Assembly: GCA_947487175.1 (NCBI GenBank)
Contig: CANKVM010000018.1
Span: forward strand, 1-38,037
Direction of reading: 5' to 3'
Length of the DNA: 38,037 nucleotides
DNA from: Flavobacteriales bacterium
GTDB lineage: Bacteria > Bacteroidota > Bacteroidia > NS11-12g > UBA955
The translations under genes and the position numbers were made by a program. This document shows, piece after piece, positions 26,996-34,819 of this stretch (position 1 is the stretch's first letter; the number at the start of each line of letters is the position of its first letter). The notes under the pieces were generated by a model, which was not told where the DNA came from, ran no database searches, and saw only the letters and a list, made by a program, of their open reading frames with translations.

Positions 26996-27026
26996 CGTTT
27001 TGCAAAAAATCATTAAAAAATAATTC

Positions 27027-28265
27027 TTATGCATCCGATTTGGTGTTAGTTATTAATTTATTACTCGAAATCAAGCACAAAGATACGATAATTGCGAGTA
27101 TTCCCGCCTGTCTTTCGAATAAACTCTCAAATATTATACTCATAACAATTGCCAATATAATAGAAAATACGAATTTACTTACCTCCCACATCCTCGAAGT
27201 TGCTATTGTAATTGCCATTGCAACAATCCAAAGTACCATTCCTATCAATCCAAGTTCAATAAACCATTGCAAATACTGATTGTGTGGTGAAATTCTATTT
27301 TCAGCATCCAAATCAGACTTTAAATCACTAAATGATGTCCGCATGGTATTTTCAATATTGCACTGTCCTACGCCAAATAAAGGCGTTTTTTTGCCCGCAT
27401 GAACAATGGCTCCCCATGCTTCCCAGCGTTGACCGAAGCTTTTGTCGTTTAAATCTTCTTTGTGCGTTACTGCGCGCAAATCTTCGAGGGTATTTACAAT
27501 TCTGTTTTTTACCGAGGGAACGAATACAATGGCCACCATTACTACAGCAACCAACAATATATATTTGAGCGACAATTTACGTCTATAATTCCAAGCCATG
27601 AACATGACCCCTGACCAAAAGCCTAATAATCCAGTTCTAGCCGATAAAATGTGCAGGGCGATAAATAATCCCCCAAAAATCAAATAAAAGAAGAAATTAT
27701 ACCCTCCCATTTTCAATTCGTGATCTTCAAGCTTCCAACTGAGCAAAACCAATAAAACCAACGAAATAATGACACTAAATTCAATGTGATATACCTTGCT
27801 GTAAATGGGTAGCGGCTTGCTTTCTAAAACCATTTGCGACAAGAAATTATAATGCATTGCATAATTACAAACACTGGCAATTGCCAACCAAAAAATGGGT
27901 AAAGCAAATACATACCAATACTTGGAAAGCACGATGTTTCTATGTTTGACAAATGACATTAAAGAAGGAAGAAAAACCACTGGCAAACGAACGAGCAATT
28001 TTGGCATCAACTGATTCAACGCACAACCGTGTGCCACAGAAATACCTATTGAAACAAAAAAGACACTGATGAACAGTGTCTGCGCTATTGATAATGATTT
28101 TATGTGAATATTTTCATTGAAGTGCCAAGCGGCATTAATTAGCAACAAAATTGAAGAAATGGATGCAATACTTGGTGAAAAATGAATGGCACCTAAATAA
28201 ACTGCCAAGCTTCCAATGAAAATGGAATTTCTAATGCTATTTATTTTATTACTTTGCTGTTGCAT
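27027..28265 (-). CDS. O-antigen ligase (WaaL/Wzy_C-like) membrane protein
   Basis: A 412-residue protein with 10-12 hydrophobic segments and one large periplasmic loop (about residues 250-330). The loop contains 'FGQRWEAWGAIVHAGKKTPL', 'FGVGQCN' and 'RISPHNQYLQWFIELGLIG'. The R..W and H residues in this arrangement are typical of the Wzy_C/O-antigen ligase superfamily, and 'SARTGLLGFW' precedes the loop. It may ligate or polymerise surface glycan; the substrate is unknown. Its start overlaps the 3' end of the LysM gene by 17 nt. Confidence 0.82.
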   Translation of the reverse strand: MQQQSNKINSIRNSIFIGSLAVYLGAIHFSPSIASISSILLLINAAWHFNENIHIKSLSIAQTLFISVFFVSIGISVAHGCALNQLMPKLLVRLPVVFLPSLMSFVKHRNIVLSKYWYVFALPIFWLAIASVCNYAMHYNFLSQMVLESKPLPIYSKVYHIEFSVIISLVLLVLLSWKLEDHELKMGGYNFFFYLIFGGLFIALHILSARTGLLGFWSGVMFMAWNYRRKLSLKYILLVAVVMVAIVFVPSVKNRIVNTLEDLRAVTHKEDLNDKSFGQRWEAWGAIVHAGKKTPLFGVGQCNIENTMRTSFSDLKSDLDAENRISPHNQYLQWFIELGLIGMVLWIVAMAITIATSRMWEVSKFVFSIILAIVMSIIFESLFERQAGILAIIVSLCLISSNKLITNTKSDA

Positions 28266-29220
28266 ACTTTACGCGAACAACGGTTTTTTCATCGAAAATG
28301 CCTAATTTATCAGCAACAAATTTAGAAACTCCTACAGCAGAGGTGCCGTTTTTGTTTTTGCCTTTTACTACGCACCAAACCAAATTATTGTTTTTTGTAT
28401 TCACTACTGCAACTACTTCGTTTTCTTGGGCGTCGTTGAATAAAACCCAAGCCCTATCTTCACTTCCTGGTTCAATAAACTGATCTGATGCCAAAACCAA
28501 AACTCCCTTTTTTTCATTTTCCTTTAATCCTGTTTCAGCATTTGGTTTCACTAATTTCTCGGGCATACCACCTTGGTCTTTTCCTTTGTCTTCAACCTTA
28601 ATTAAGGTTGTTTTTACAGGAACTGCAGCTGTTCCGCCTTTGCTATCGCCATTCGCATCTACTGGTTTGGTTTCAATTTTAGGTTTCTCTTCAGTTGGTT
28701 TGACTGGCGCATTTTCTATCACCTTGATTGGCTCTACTTTTCCGTTTGAAGGATTGGCATCATTAATATCTCCAAGAGGATTTACCACTGGAACTTTAAT
28801 GGTTTGACCCAGTGTTAAACCGGCGTCACCAAGATTATTCCATTTGCGAATAATATCAACCGAAGTATGGTATTTCTTTGCAATGCTGTATAACGTTTCT
28901 CCTTTTACAATAACATGATCTACTGTGTTTTGGGTAGGGACATTTACCGTATTATTTCTGTTACTACCAACGGGCATATGACGAACCACGTGAATTGTCA
29001 TTCCAGGCTTAATTACTGTCATTTGTGGATTAAGCGCTTGAATTTGTGGCACGGACATCTTATACATTTTTGCAATTTTATAGACTGTTTCCCCTTTTTT
29101 AACCTTGTGCAAAAGGGTTAATCCAAGGGTATCAGACGATGTAGCTGGCTTAGCTACATTGACTTGAGCGCTAGCAACACTGCTAACCGCAAAAACAGCG
29201 ATAAATGCAAAAAACTTCAT
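28249..29220 (-). CDS. LysM-repeat secreted peptidoglycan-binding protein
   Basis: A 323-residue protein starting at the ATG at 29220 (MKFFAFIAVF); the frame also allows a TTG at 29226, but that lies in the -7 box. It has a signal peptide (cut near VASA-Q19), LysM domain 1 at about residues 37-80 (HKVKKGETVYKIAKMYKMS) and LysM domain 2 at about 101-144 (VKGETLYSIAKKYHTS). A Pro/Lys-rich linker follows. A C-terminal beta domain (about 228-323) resembles the tail of other Bacteroidota LysM proteins. Cell-wall binding is expected. It is coupled to the O-antigen-ligase-like gene. Confidence 0.88.
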   Translation of the reverse strand: MKFFAFIAVFAVSSVASAQVNVAKPATSSDTLGLTLLHKVKKGETVYKIAKMYKMSVPQIQALNPQMTVIKPGMTIHVVRHMPVGSNRNNTVNVPTQNTVDHVIVKGETLYSIAKKYHTSVDIIRKWNNLGDAGLTLGQTIKVPVVNPLGDINDANPSNGKVEPIKVIENAPVKPTEEKPKIETKPVDANGDSKGGTAAVPVKTTLIKVEDKGKDQGGMPEKLVKPNAETGLKENEKKGVLVLASDQFIEPGSEDRAWVLFNDAQENEVVAVVNTKNNNLVWCVVKGKNKNGTSAVGVSKFVADKLGIFDEKTVVRVKYATAK

Positions 29221-29223
29221 ACT

Positions 29224-29231
29224 CAAAAATA
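29224..29231 (-). promoter_or_regulatory. -7 box of the LysM/O-antigen-ligase-like operon
   Basis: Minus-strand TATTTTTG is an exact TAnnTTTG match only 3 nt (AGT) before the ATG at 29220. No clear -33 box is present at 19-20 nt. If used, the mRNA would be leaderless. Confidence 0.5.
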
Positions 29232-29292
29232 CGAAGATGATAAGTGCTATTTATATAGTGATTTCCACAAGTCAAGGGGTGTATAATAAAAT

Positions 29293-29392
29293 AGATTAGA
29301 CGGATTAGACAGGTTATCCCGAAAGCTTTCGGGATAATCTGTCTAAACTTTTATAAACCCTTTACAATCCATCTGTCTAACCCGTCTAATCT
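29293..29392. repeat. Nested inverted repeats built from GTCTAA words
   Basis: An inner hairpin spans 29305-29346: 21-nt arms with one mismatch around a perfect 22-nt palindrome whose halves are TATCCCGAAAG and CTTTCGGGATA. A second pair of 20-nt arms (29293-29312 and 29373-29392, one mismatch) uses the same left arm, so two alternative structures are possible. The words TTAGACGG/TTAGACAG recur on both sides. It lies after the ABC ATPase gene and upstream of the LysM gene, so it may end transcription or be an interspersed REP-like element. GTCTAACC words recur at 37440. Confidence 0.8.
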
Positions 29393-29394
29393 GT

Positions 29395-30894
29395 CTAACC
29401 CTGAATGAGCCACTCCACCGGAATCTCCTTTTCAACTCCTCCATCCAAATAGCACCACTTATCGGCCAAAGATTTTGCAACGTCTAAATTATGGGTGATA
29501 AAGATATATATCAGTTGTCTAGCCAATTGAATGTCCCTCAATAAATCTAAAATTTGTTTTTGTATTAGAGGATCTAATGCGGCAACCGCTTCATCTAAAA
29601 TAAGAACTTCCGGATTGGTGCAAAGCGCTTTTGCAATGCACAATCGCTGACGTTGCCCCCCGCTCATTTGATCGGGTTTTGCATTCATTAATCTTTCATC
29701 AAATCCAACATCATTCAATACTTTTAAAGCCCGTTGATTGATTTCAATCTCTTTTATTTCTGGATTTTTGAGTTCAATAATTTCAGAAACCGCATACACC
29801 GCAGTGTGATTTCTGTTTAACGATGCAAATGGATCTTGAAACACCATTTGAATTCCCGTTGGAGGTTTTGAGGGAATATTGTTTCCGTGTAACTGAATTT
29901 CACCACTGCTTGATTTCTCAAGTGCTACCAATAACTTGGCTAAAGTTGATTTTCCTGAACCAGAGGTTCCAATCACAGCCAAGGTTTCACCCGGTGACAA
30001 GCTCACCGAATAATTATTCAGCGCGTTTACCTGATTTTTACCTTTGCCGTAATATTTAAATACATTTTTTACAATTAAAACATGATTTTGAGGGATATTT
30101 CTTTGTTCTTTAGGCTTTGGTACTGCTTCTAATAATTCAACTACATATGGATGTTGGGGATTATTTATCAGTGAATTGGCGTTACCCTGTTCAATAAGTT
30201 CACCTTTTTTAAGGACAGTTATCTGATTTGCAAACTTGGCAACCAAATCAAGTTCATGGCTTACCCAAATAAGCGCACAGTTCATTTCTTTCGCAAGTCG
30301 GGTAAAATCTTCCATCACCTGATTTCTTGAAAATGAATCGAGTGCGGTGGTGGGTTCGTCGGCTAACAATACCAATGGATTGTGCAATGAAGCCATGGCA
30401 ATCATTACCCGTTGACGTTGACCTCCACTTAATTGATGCGGGAATGATTCCATTACCCTATCAATCATTTGCCCCAATCCCACTTTAACTAACTTCTCAG
30501 TGATTAACTTAATTGCTTCGTTTTTTGTTCCATGTACCAAATATGATTCAAGCAATTGCTTGCCGCATGTCATTTGAGGATTTAAGGCCGACATAGGTTC
30601 TTGGAAAACCATTCCAATTAATTTTCCTCTATACGCTTGAAAATCTTTATTGGAAAGTTTTAGTAAATCAATAAACGTGTTGTTATGCCACAACAAAACT
30701 TCTCCTGAAACTATGAGATTTTTAGGAAGTAATCCAATAATGGTAAGTAGTGTTAACGATTTGCCACTTCCACTTTCGCCAATAATGGAATGGATTTCTC
30801 CAGCATTGCAACAAAGGCTTTCAATATACAGAAGCGTTTTGTTATTAGCTTGAATCCGCAGTTTGTTTATTTGAATGATGGGCTGAAGGCTCAT
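29395..30894 (-). CDS. Fused double-ATPase ABC protein (YejF/DppD-DppF-like)
   Basis: A 499-residue cytosolic protein made of two ABC ATPases in tandem. Domain 1 (about residues 5-260) has Walker A GESGSGKS, signature LSGGQRQR and Walker B LLADEPTTALD. Domain 2 (about 270-495) has Walker A GTSGSGKS, signature MSGGQRQR and Walker B LILDEAVAALD. All nucleotide-binding motifs are intact. Fused proteins of this kind power peptide or microcin C importers (YejABEF, Dpp/Opp). No permease or binding protein gene is adjacent here, so its partners must be elsewhere. Confidence 0.92.
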   Translation of the reverse strand: MSLQPIIQINKLRIQANNKTLLYIESLCCNAGEIHSIIGESGSGKSLTLLTIIGLLPKNLIVSGEVLLWHNNTFIDLLKLSNKDFQAYRGKLIGMVFQEPMSALNPQMTCGKQLLESYLVHGTKNEAIKLITEKLVKVGLGQMIDRVMESFPHQLSGGQRQRVMIAMASLHNPLVLLADEPTTALDSFSRNQVMEDFTRLAKEMNCALIWVSHELDLVAKFANQITVLKKGELIEQGNANSLINNPQHPYVVELLEAVPKPKEQRNIPQNHVLIVKNVFKYYGKGKNQVNALNNYSVSLSPGETLAVIGTSGSGKSTLAKLLVALEKSSSGEIQLHGNNIPSKPPTGIQMVFQDPFASLNRNHTAVYAVSEIIELKNPEIKEIEINQRALKVLNDVGFDERLMNAKPDQMSGGQRQRLCIAKALCTNPEVLILDEAVAALDPLIQKQILDLLRDIQLARQLIYIFITHNLDVAKSLADKWCYLDGGVEKEIPVEWLIQG

Positions 30895-30895
30895 T

Positions 30896-30907
30896 ACATT
30901 GCAATGT
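30896..30907. promoter_or_regulatory. Palindrome between the ABC ATPase start and its -7-like box
   Basis: ACATTGCAATGT is a perfect 12-nt palindrome that begins 1 nt before the ABC ATPase ATG and overlaps a one-mismatch -7 box (TAACATTG, rc of 30902-30909). A repressor bound here would block transcription start. It could also be chance in AT-rich DNA. Confidence 0.35.
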
Positions 30908-30911
30908 TACA

Positions 30912-30938
30912 TAAAAAAAGGGTGGCAAGCCACCCTTT
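30912..30938 (-). terminator. Terminator of exbB-exbD-exbD-tonB
   Basis: AAGGGTGGC (30918-30926) pairs with GCCACCCTT (30929-30937). On the minus strand it is followed by a run of T. It begins 9 nt past the tonB stop and lies directly upstream of the ABC ATPase promoter region. Confidence 0.93.
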
Positions 30939-30946
30939 TCTATGAA

Positions 30947-31774
30947 TTATTCTTGAACAGATAATTTAATTGGAATCTCTCTATAAGATTTGATGAAACG
31001 GCCGTTGTTTTGACCGGGCACCCATCTTGGAGATTTTTGAAGAATACGAATTGCTTCAGTTGTAAATTCCGGACATGTTCTGGTATCTTCAATTACTTTG
31101 ATATCAGAAATTTTACCCTTTGAATCCACAATAAATCTCAGAACAACGGATCCATTAATACCTTCATCTTGACAACGAACAGGATATTGGAATTCACGTT
31201 GAACATATTCTCTAAACTTCGTTTCACCACCTGGGAAAGTCGCTTTTACTTGAGCTGTTTTAGGCTCGCCTTTATCGTCATCCCCGCCAGTTGGTCCACC
31301 AGATTCATTTGGATCTGGGAACGTAGGATCTTTATCACCTTTCACGTTTTTATCGCTAGGGTTATCGATCAAATCTGGAGGCAAAATATCTGCTTCTTTG
31401 GTAGCTTCAGGATTAATTCTTGGAGCTACGTAAGCATCTTGTTGCATTTCAGGCTCTTTTGGTTTTGGAAGATCTTTTGGTTTTTCAATTTCTTCTTCCG
31501 GATCTTTAATATCGTCGATGTTTTCAACTACAAAGACCAGCTTTTTCTTTGGTTTGGTATCTTTACCTACTTTATCCAAAATAATTGGCAACGAAGATAA
31601 AAACAAAGAGAAAACGCATGCAATAATAGTTGCTGTAATGATACGAGAACGGTAGCTTTTTCTAATTTGATAAGCACCATACTCCTTAAATCGGTCGTTA
31701 AATACCAACTCAATTCTTGATTCAGATTCAGGTTGGTTCCAACTGTTTGCTAATTGTTTAAATGAATTATCCAT
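30947..31774 (-). CDS. tonB: Energy-transducing TonB protein
   Basis: A 275-residue inner-membrane protein. A cytosolic N-terminus with the Bacteroidota pattern 'NDRFKEYGAYQIRKSYRSR' is followed by one membrane helix (about 45-67). A Pro/Glu/Lys-rich periplasmic linker (85-165) leads to a C-terminal TonB domain (175-275: FPGGETKFREYV, INGSVVLRFIVDSKGKI). It carries proton-motive energy from ExbBD to outer-membrane receptors such as the two in this window. It lies 5 nt after exbD. Confidence 0.95.
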   Translation of the reverse strand: MDNSFKQLANSWNQPESESRIELVFNDRFKEYGAYQIRKSYRSRIITATIIACVFSLFLSSLPIILDKVGKDTKPKKKLVFVVENIDDIKDPEEEIEKPKDLPKPKEPEMQQDAYVAPRINPEATKEADILPPDLIDNPSDKNVKGDKDPTFPDPNESGGPTGGDDDKGEPKTAQVKATFPGGETKFREYVQREFQYPVRCQDEGINGSVVLRFIVDSKGKISDIKVIEDTRTCPEFTTEAIRILQKSPRWVPGQNNGRFIKSYREIPIKLSVQE

Positions 31775-31779
31775 AGCGT

Positions 31780-32409
31780 TTACAATTTAAGTTTATCAGC
31801 AACAAGTTTTTTCTCAAGTGGCATCATACCTTCATCAATTGGGAAGTATTTTGCAATTTGAGTAATTAAAAACTCATCCATTACATCGATCATATTGGCA
31901 TAAGTAGCTTTTTCATCGGCTTTAACAAGCACCACGAGTGATGCTTTTGTTTGAGCTTCATTTACTTCATTCAATACTTTATTTTTCGCTGCGGTATCTC
32001 TATCTGGAATTTTCGACAATTCCATTTGAAGTGCGCTTAGTTCTTTTAATAGAGGAGAGTTGCGCTCAATTAAAATTTTGCGCAATCCATCTTTTGTAAA
32101 ATCGGTTTCTTCCAAAACAGTTTTATTATTAAGGGCACCGTTGTAATAGAAAATTCTATTATTTTCGGTAATAAGTATTGTCAAACCATTTTTCACTTCA
32201 GGCTGATCAATTTTACTTAAATCCTTAATTTTTTCTGGAAAAATCATACGCAAAACCTTAGGTTTTGAAAATGTTGAGGTTAAGACGAAGAAGGTAAGTA
32301 GTAAGAAAGCCAAATCTACCAAGGGAGTCATATCTACCCTGGTACTCTGTTTTTTGGCCCTTTTTTTACCGCCTTTACCGCCGTCACCACCTGTGTTTAA
32401 TTCTGCCAT
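31780..32409 (-). CDS. exbD: ExbD/TolR biopolymer transport protein (second copy)
   Basis: A 209-residue protein with a Lys/Arg-rich start, one membrane helix, and the ExbD motif 'VDMTPLVDLAFLLLTFFVL'. The proton-carrying Asp is D32. The periplasmic part is longer than enterobacterial ExbD (about 140 residues) because of an extra helical insert (residues 85-150). Together with the neighbouring exbD it suggests a hetero-oligomeric ExbD, as is usual in Bacteroidota tonB clusters. Confidence 0.93.
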   Translation of the reverse strand: MAELNTGGDGGKGGKKRAKKQSTRVDMTPLVDLAFLLLTFFVLTSTFSKPKVLRMIFPEKIKDLSKIDQPEVKNGLTILITENNRIFYYNGALNNKTVLEETDFTKDGLRKILIERNSPLLKELSALQMELSKIPDRDTAAKNKVLNEVNEAQTKASLVVLVKADEKATYANMIDVMDEFLITQIAKYFPIDEGMMPLEKKLVADKLKL

Positions 32410-32423
32410 TTCTTTTTCCTTTC

Positions 32424-33101
32424 TTAATTTGAAGGACTTTTTTCAAGCCCGGTAATCATTTGAAACTTCTTTTCTTTAGCATCTCTAAAGACTTGGATAA
32501 CAGATTTAACAACGTTATATTTTGCACCGGCTTCAGCCTTAATTGCAAATTGAATATAATTGGTTTTGTCAAATTCCATGTTTTTCATCTTAGCCTCTTC
32601 CTCTCGCGCTTTGTAATCGTTATGCGCTTCAATACGGGTATTGTAAGCCCAGTTATACAATTCACTTGGAGAACCTCCTTTTGTAGAATCTTTAGGAATG
32701 CCTTTTTGCAAATAAGCAGTTCTTTCATTAGATTCAAGTTCCATAAACTGTGGAATTTCTCTAACGCTGATTCCAATAGAACCAATACCTGCAAATTTCT
32801 TGCAATCTTCTTCAGACAACATGGGAACATTATATATTTTCAACATTTTTTTCAATACTTTAATTTTTACAGCATTGTTTGTAATGTCAATAAATGTTCT
32901 ACCACTTGAATCAATATTTACCAAAAAAGTTTGTTTTGGTATTTGAATTTCAGTTGTAGAAGACGGTGGATCTACAATTACAGGTTCTGGTGACCTGAAA
33001 CTAGAGGTTAACATGAAAAACGTTACCAATAGAAACGCCAAATCCACCATTGGAGTCATATCCAATGCAGGCGTTGAGCGAGGCATTTTTACTTTTGGCA
33101 T
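32424..33101 (-). CDS. exbD: ExbD/TolR biopolymer transport protein (first copy)
   Basis: A 225-residue protein with the ExbD motif 'ALDMTPMVDLAFLLVTFFML' split around D20, the proton-carrying residue. The periplasmic domain is unusually long. It contains a Lys/Glu-rich helical insert (residues 95-180) before the final beta segment 'NVVKSVIQVFRDAKEKKFQ'. It lies 14 nt before the second exbD and 47 nt after exbB. Confidence 0.93.
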   Translation of the reverse strand: MPKVKMPRSTPALDMTPMVDLAFLLVTFFMLTSSFRSPEPVIVDPPSSTTEIQIPKQTFLVNIDSSGRTFIDITNNAVKIKVLKKMLKIYNVPMLSEEDCKKFAGIGSIGISVREIPQFMELESNERTAYLQKGIPKDSTKGGSPSELYNWAYNTRIEAHNDYKAREEEAKMKNMEFDKTNYIQFAIKAEAGAKYNVVKSVIQVFRDAKEKKFQMITGLEKSPSN

Positions 33102-33148
33102 AACGTTTTGTAAGTTTTAATACGCATTCAATTTAAAAAGTAAATGAA

Positions 33149-33979
33149 TTATGCGTGGGTTGATTGGAAATTTGAAACAATTGAATAGCTAGCCTCATCC
33201 ATTGCATGAGTCATGCTATCAATTCTATTCGAAAAATAGTTATAACTGATAATTGCTAAAGTAGAACCAATGATACCAAATGCAGTATTTACCAAGGCTT
33301 CAGAAATACCTGTTGCCAAGGCAGCTGTATCCGGAGCACCCGCATTTGCCAATGCAGCGAACGCTTTAATCATACCCAATACTGTTCCGATCAAACCTAC
33401 CAATGTACCAATAGAAGCCATTGTAGAAACAATAACTAAATTTTTAGACATCATAGGCAACTCTAATCCAGTTGCTTCTTCTAATTCCTTTTCAATCGCT
33501 GCTTTTTTCTCATCACGACTTAAGTTGTCATTTCCAGTTACTGATTTGTAACGAACCAATCCACTTTTTACAACGTTTGCCAAAGAACCTTGTTGAACAT
33601 CACATGCTTTGATAGCACCGTCGAAATCACCTTTGGTTAACATTCCTTGCATATTTCTTACGAAAGTCTCTGCATTGCCTTTACCATTTGCAGCGGCCAA
33701 TGTGATAAAACGCTCCAAACTAATTAAAATTACAGAAATGTTTACTGCAATCAACAAAGGAACAATAAATCCACCTTTGTGAATGATACCTAAAATGTTT
33801 TTTGGATGACCTTTTTCAACAATTTCTTCCGGTTTTAATCCCGCACCTTCAAAGTTTGCAGGGTCTCCCATCACCAAATTGTAAATTAATACTCCTGTTA
33901 GTAAGGCAAATAATAATGATGCCCCAGCGAAATAAGCCTTGAAAACGCTGTTTCCTGATTGTTTTGTGTTATTGCTCAT
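33149..33979 (-). CDS. exbB: ExbB/MotA/TolQ-family proton channel protein
   Basis: A 276-residue protein with four predicted membrane helices (about 16-36, 70-90, 175-200, 225-250). The last pair holds 'MSKNLVIVSTMASIGTLVGL' and 'IGTVLGMIKAF', then 'ALATGISEALVNTAFGI', the conserved pore segment of MotA/TolQ/ExbB. The extra N-terminal helix is typical of Bacteroidota ExbB. It is the first gene of the exbB-exbD-exbD-tonB operon and has its own promoter (34022-34052). Confidence 0.94.
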   Translation of the reverse strand: MSNNTKQSGNSVFKAYFAGASLLFALLTGVLIYNLVMGDPANFEGAGLKPEEIVEKGHPKNILGIIHKGGFIVPLLIAVNISVILISLERFITLAAANGKGNAETFVRNMQGMLTKGDFDGAIKACDVQQGSLANVVKSGLVRYKSVTGNDNLSRDEKKAAIEKELEEATGLELPMMSKNLVIVSTMASIGTLVGLIGTVLGMIKAFAALANAGAPDTAALATGISEALVNTAFGIIGSTLAIISYNYFSNRIDSMTHAMDEASYSIVSNFQSTHA

Positions 33980-34223
33980 AATAAAATGTTTCTATGTTGT
34001 AAATATGTCTAAAAAATGTTGCAATAATACGGCCCTATTCCATCAATTGCAAGTGGATACATTAATTCGACTTCAATAATTAAAACTTAAAATACCAACC
34101 TTTATTCTCTTAACCCTTAGTTTATGTCCTAAATTATTTGAAAATCAACATTTTCACAGAGAATTAAAGCGACTACAAACATATCAAAAATTTACAAGTA
34201 ATTAAAATTCAGTATTATATAAA
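33980..34223. other. Spacer between exbB and the ECF operon terminator
   Basis: AT-rich DNA without a credible gene. It holds the exbB promoter at 34022-34052. I see no other hairpin or conserved element in it. Confidence 0.5.
34022..34052 (-). promoter_or_regulatory. Promoter of the exbB operon
   Basis: On the minus strand, TTG (rc of 34050-34052), a 20-nt spacer and TATTATTG (rc of 34022-34029) match the Bacteroidota promoter with one -7 mismatch. The leader to the ATG would be about 35-40 nt. Confidence 0.5.
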
Positions 34224-34258
34224 ACAAAAAAAGACGCCAACCACAGCGTCATTTTTTT
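34224..34258 (-). terminator. Terminator of the ECF sigma operon
   Basis: GACGC (34233-34237) pairs with GCGTC (34246-34250), flanked by long A and T tracts so that it can act in both directions. It lies about 60 nt past the stop of the last gene. GATCATT occurs twice in the gap before it (34264 and 34289 region). Confidence 0.8.
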
Positions 34259-34315
34259 GTCATTGATCATTCACTTTGAAAGACAACGATCATTGATTAG
34301 ATATTTATTTAACAA

Positions 34316-34819
34316 TTACTTAATATTTGGTTCACTTTCGACTTTTGGTTTTGGCTTCACCCTCTTCACCTTCATTTTATCGGCTTTTTCAATTAGCTTC
34401 AATCTTATTTCTCTTTCCGCTTTTGAAATTAAAACTATTTTTGTCATTGGCATTGCCAATTTTAATTTTTCACATGCATCTTTAAATAAGTCAATTTCTT
34501 TCTGCTGAAGTGCAATAGCATCATTATAATATTCTAAAGCTTCTGCTTCTGTTAATGTTTCAACTGTGGTTTTTTTCCATTTGTTTCTAAAAACCTTCTT
34601 GGCTTTTTTCAGCTCACTAATATATAAATCGTAAACTGGAAAAAATGCGTTTGACTCAACAGCACTAAGTTTTAACTTTTCAACGAACAAATCCTCTCTA
34701 TATTCCTTTAGCGCATCAATTTGAGCTTCTCTAGCAGAATCTAAAGTTTGAGCATGTATTTGACTTTGAGAAAATACGATAATAACAATTACGAAGAATT
34801 TCAATATAGCTTTCATCAT
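34316..34819 (-). CDS. Periplasmic Spy/CpxP-like small protein
   Basis: A 167-residue protein with a signal peptide (residues 1-23, cut at IHA-Q) and a mostly helical, charged body. The segment 'LKLSAVESNAFFPVYDLYISE' (about residues 50-70) resembles the 'Lt..ea..F.PvY..y' pattern of Bacteroidota Spy/CpxP-like proteins. The C-terminus is a basic Lys/Pro tail. It is translationally coupled (TAATG) to the probable anti-sigma gene. In such trios the third protein often senses or buffers envelope stress. The family call is tentative. Confidence 0.55.
   Translation of the reverse strand: MMKAILKFFVIVIIVFSQSQIHAQTLDSAREAQIDALKEYREDLFVEKLKLSAVESNAFFPVYDLYISELKKAKKVFRNKWKKTTVETLTEAEALEYYNDAIALQQKEIDLFKDACEKLKLAMPMTKIVLISKAEREIRLKLIEKADKMKVKRVKPKPKVESEPNIK

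Noticed and set aside
31169-31600. 143-codon plus-strand frame opposite tonB
   Set aside because: Trp/Phe-rich translation is the shadow of the Pro/Lys/Glu linker of TonB.
32460-32909. 149-codon plus-strand frame
   Set aside because: It is antisense to exbD and Phe/Asn-rich as expected from reversed Lys/Glu codons.
33980-34223. Riboswitch or small RNA upstream of exbB
   Set aside because: Only a promoter is visible; no stable paired structure could be found by eye.
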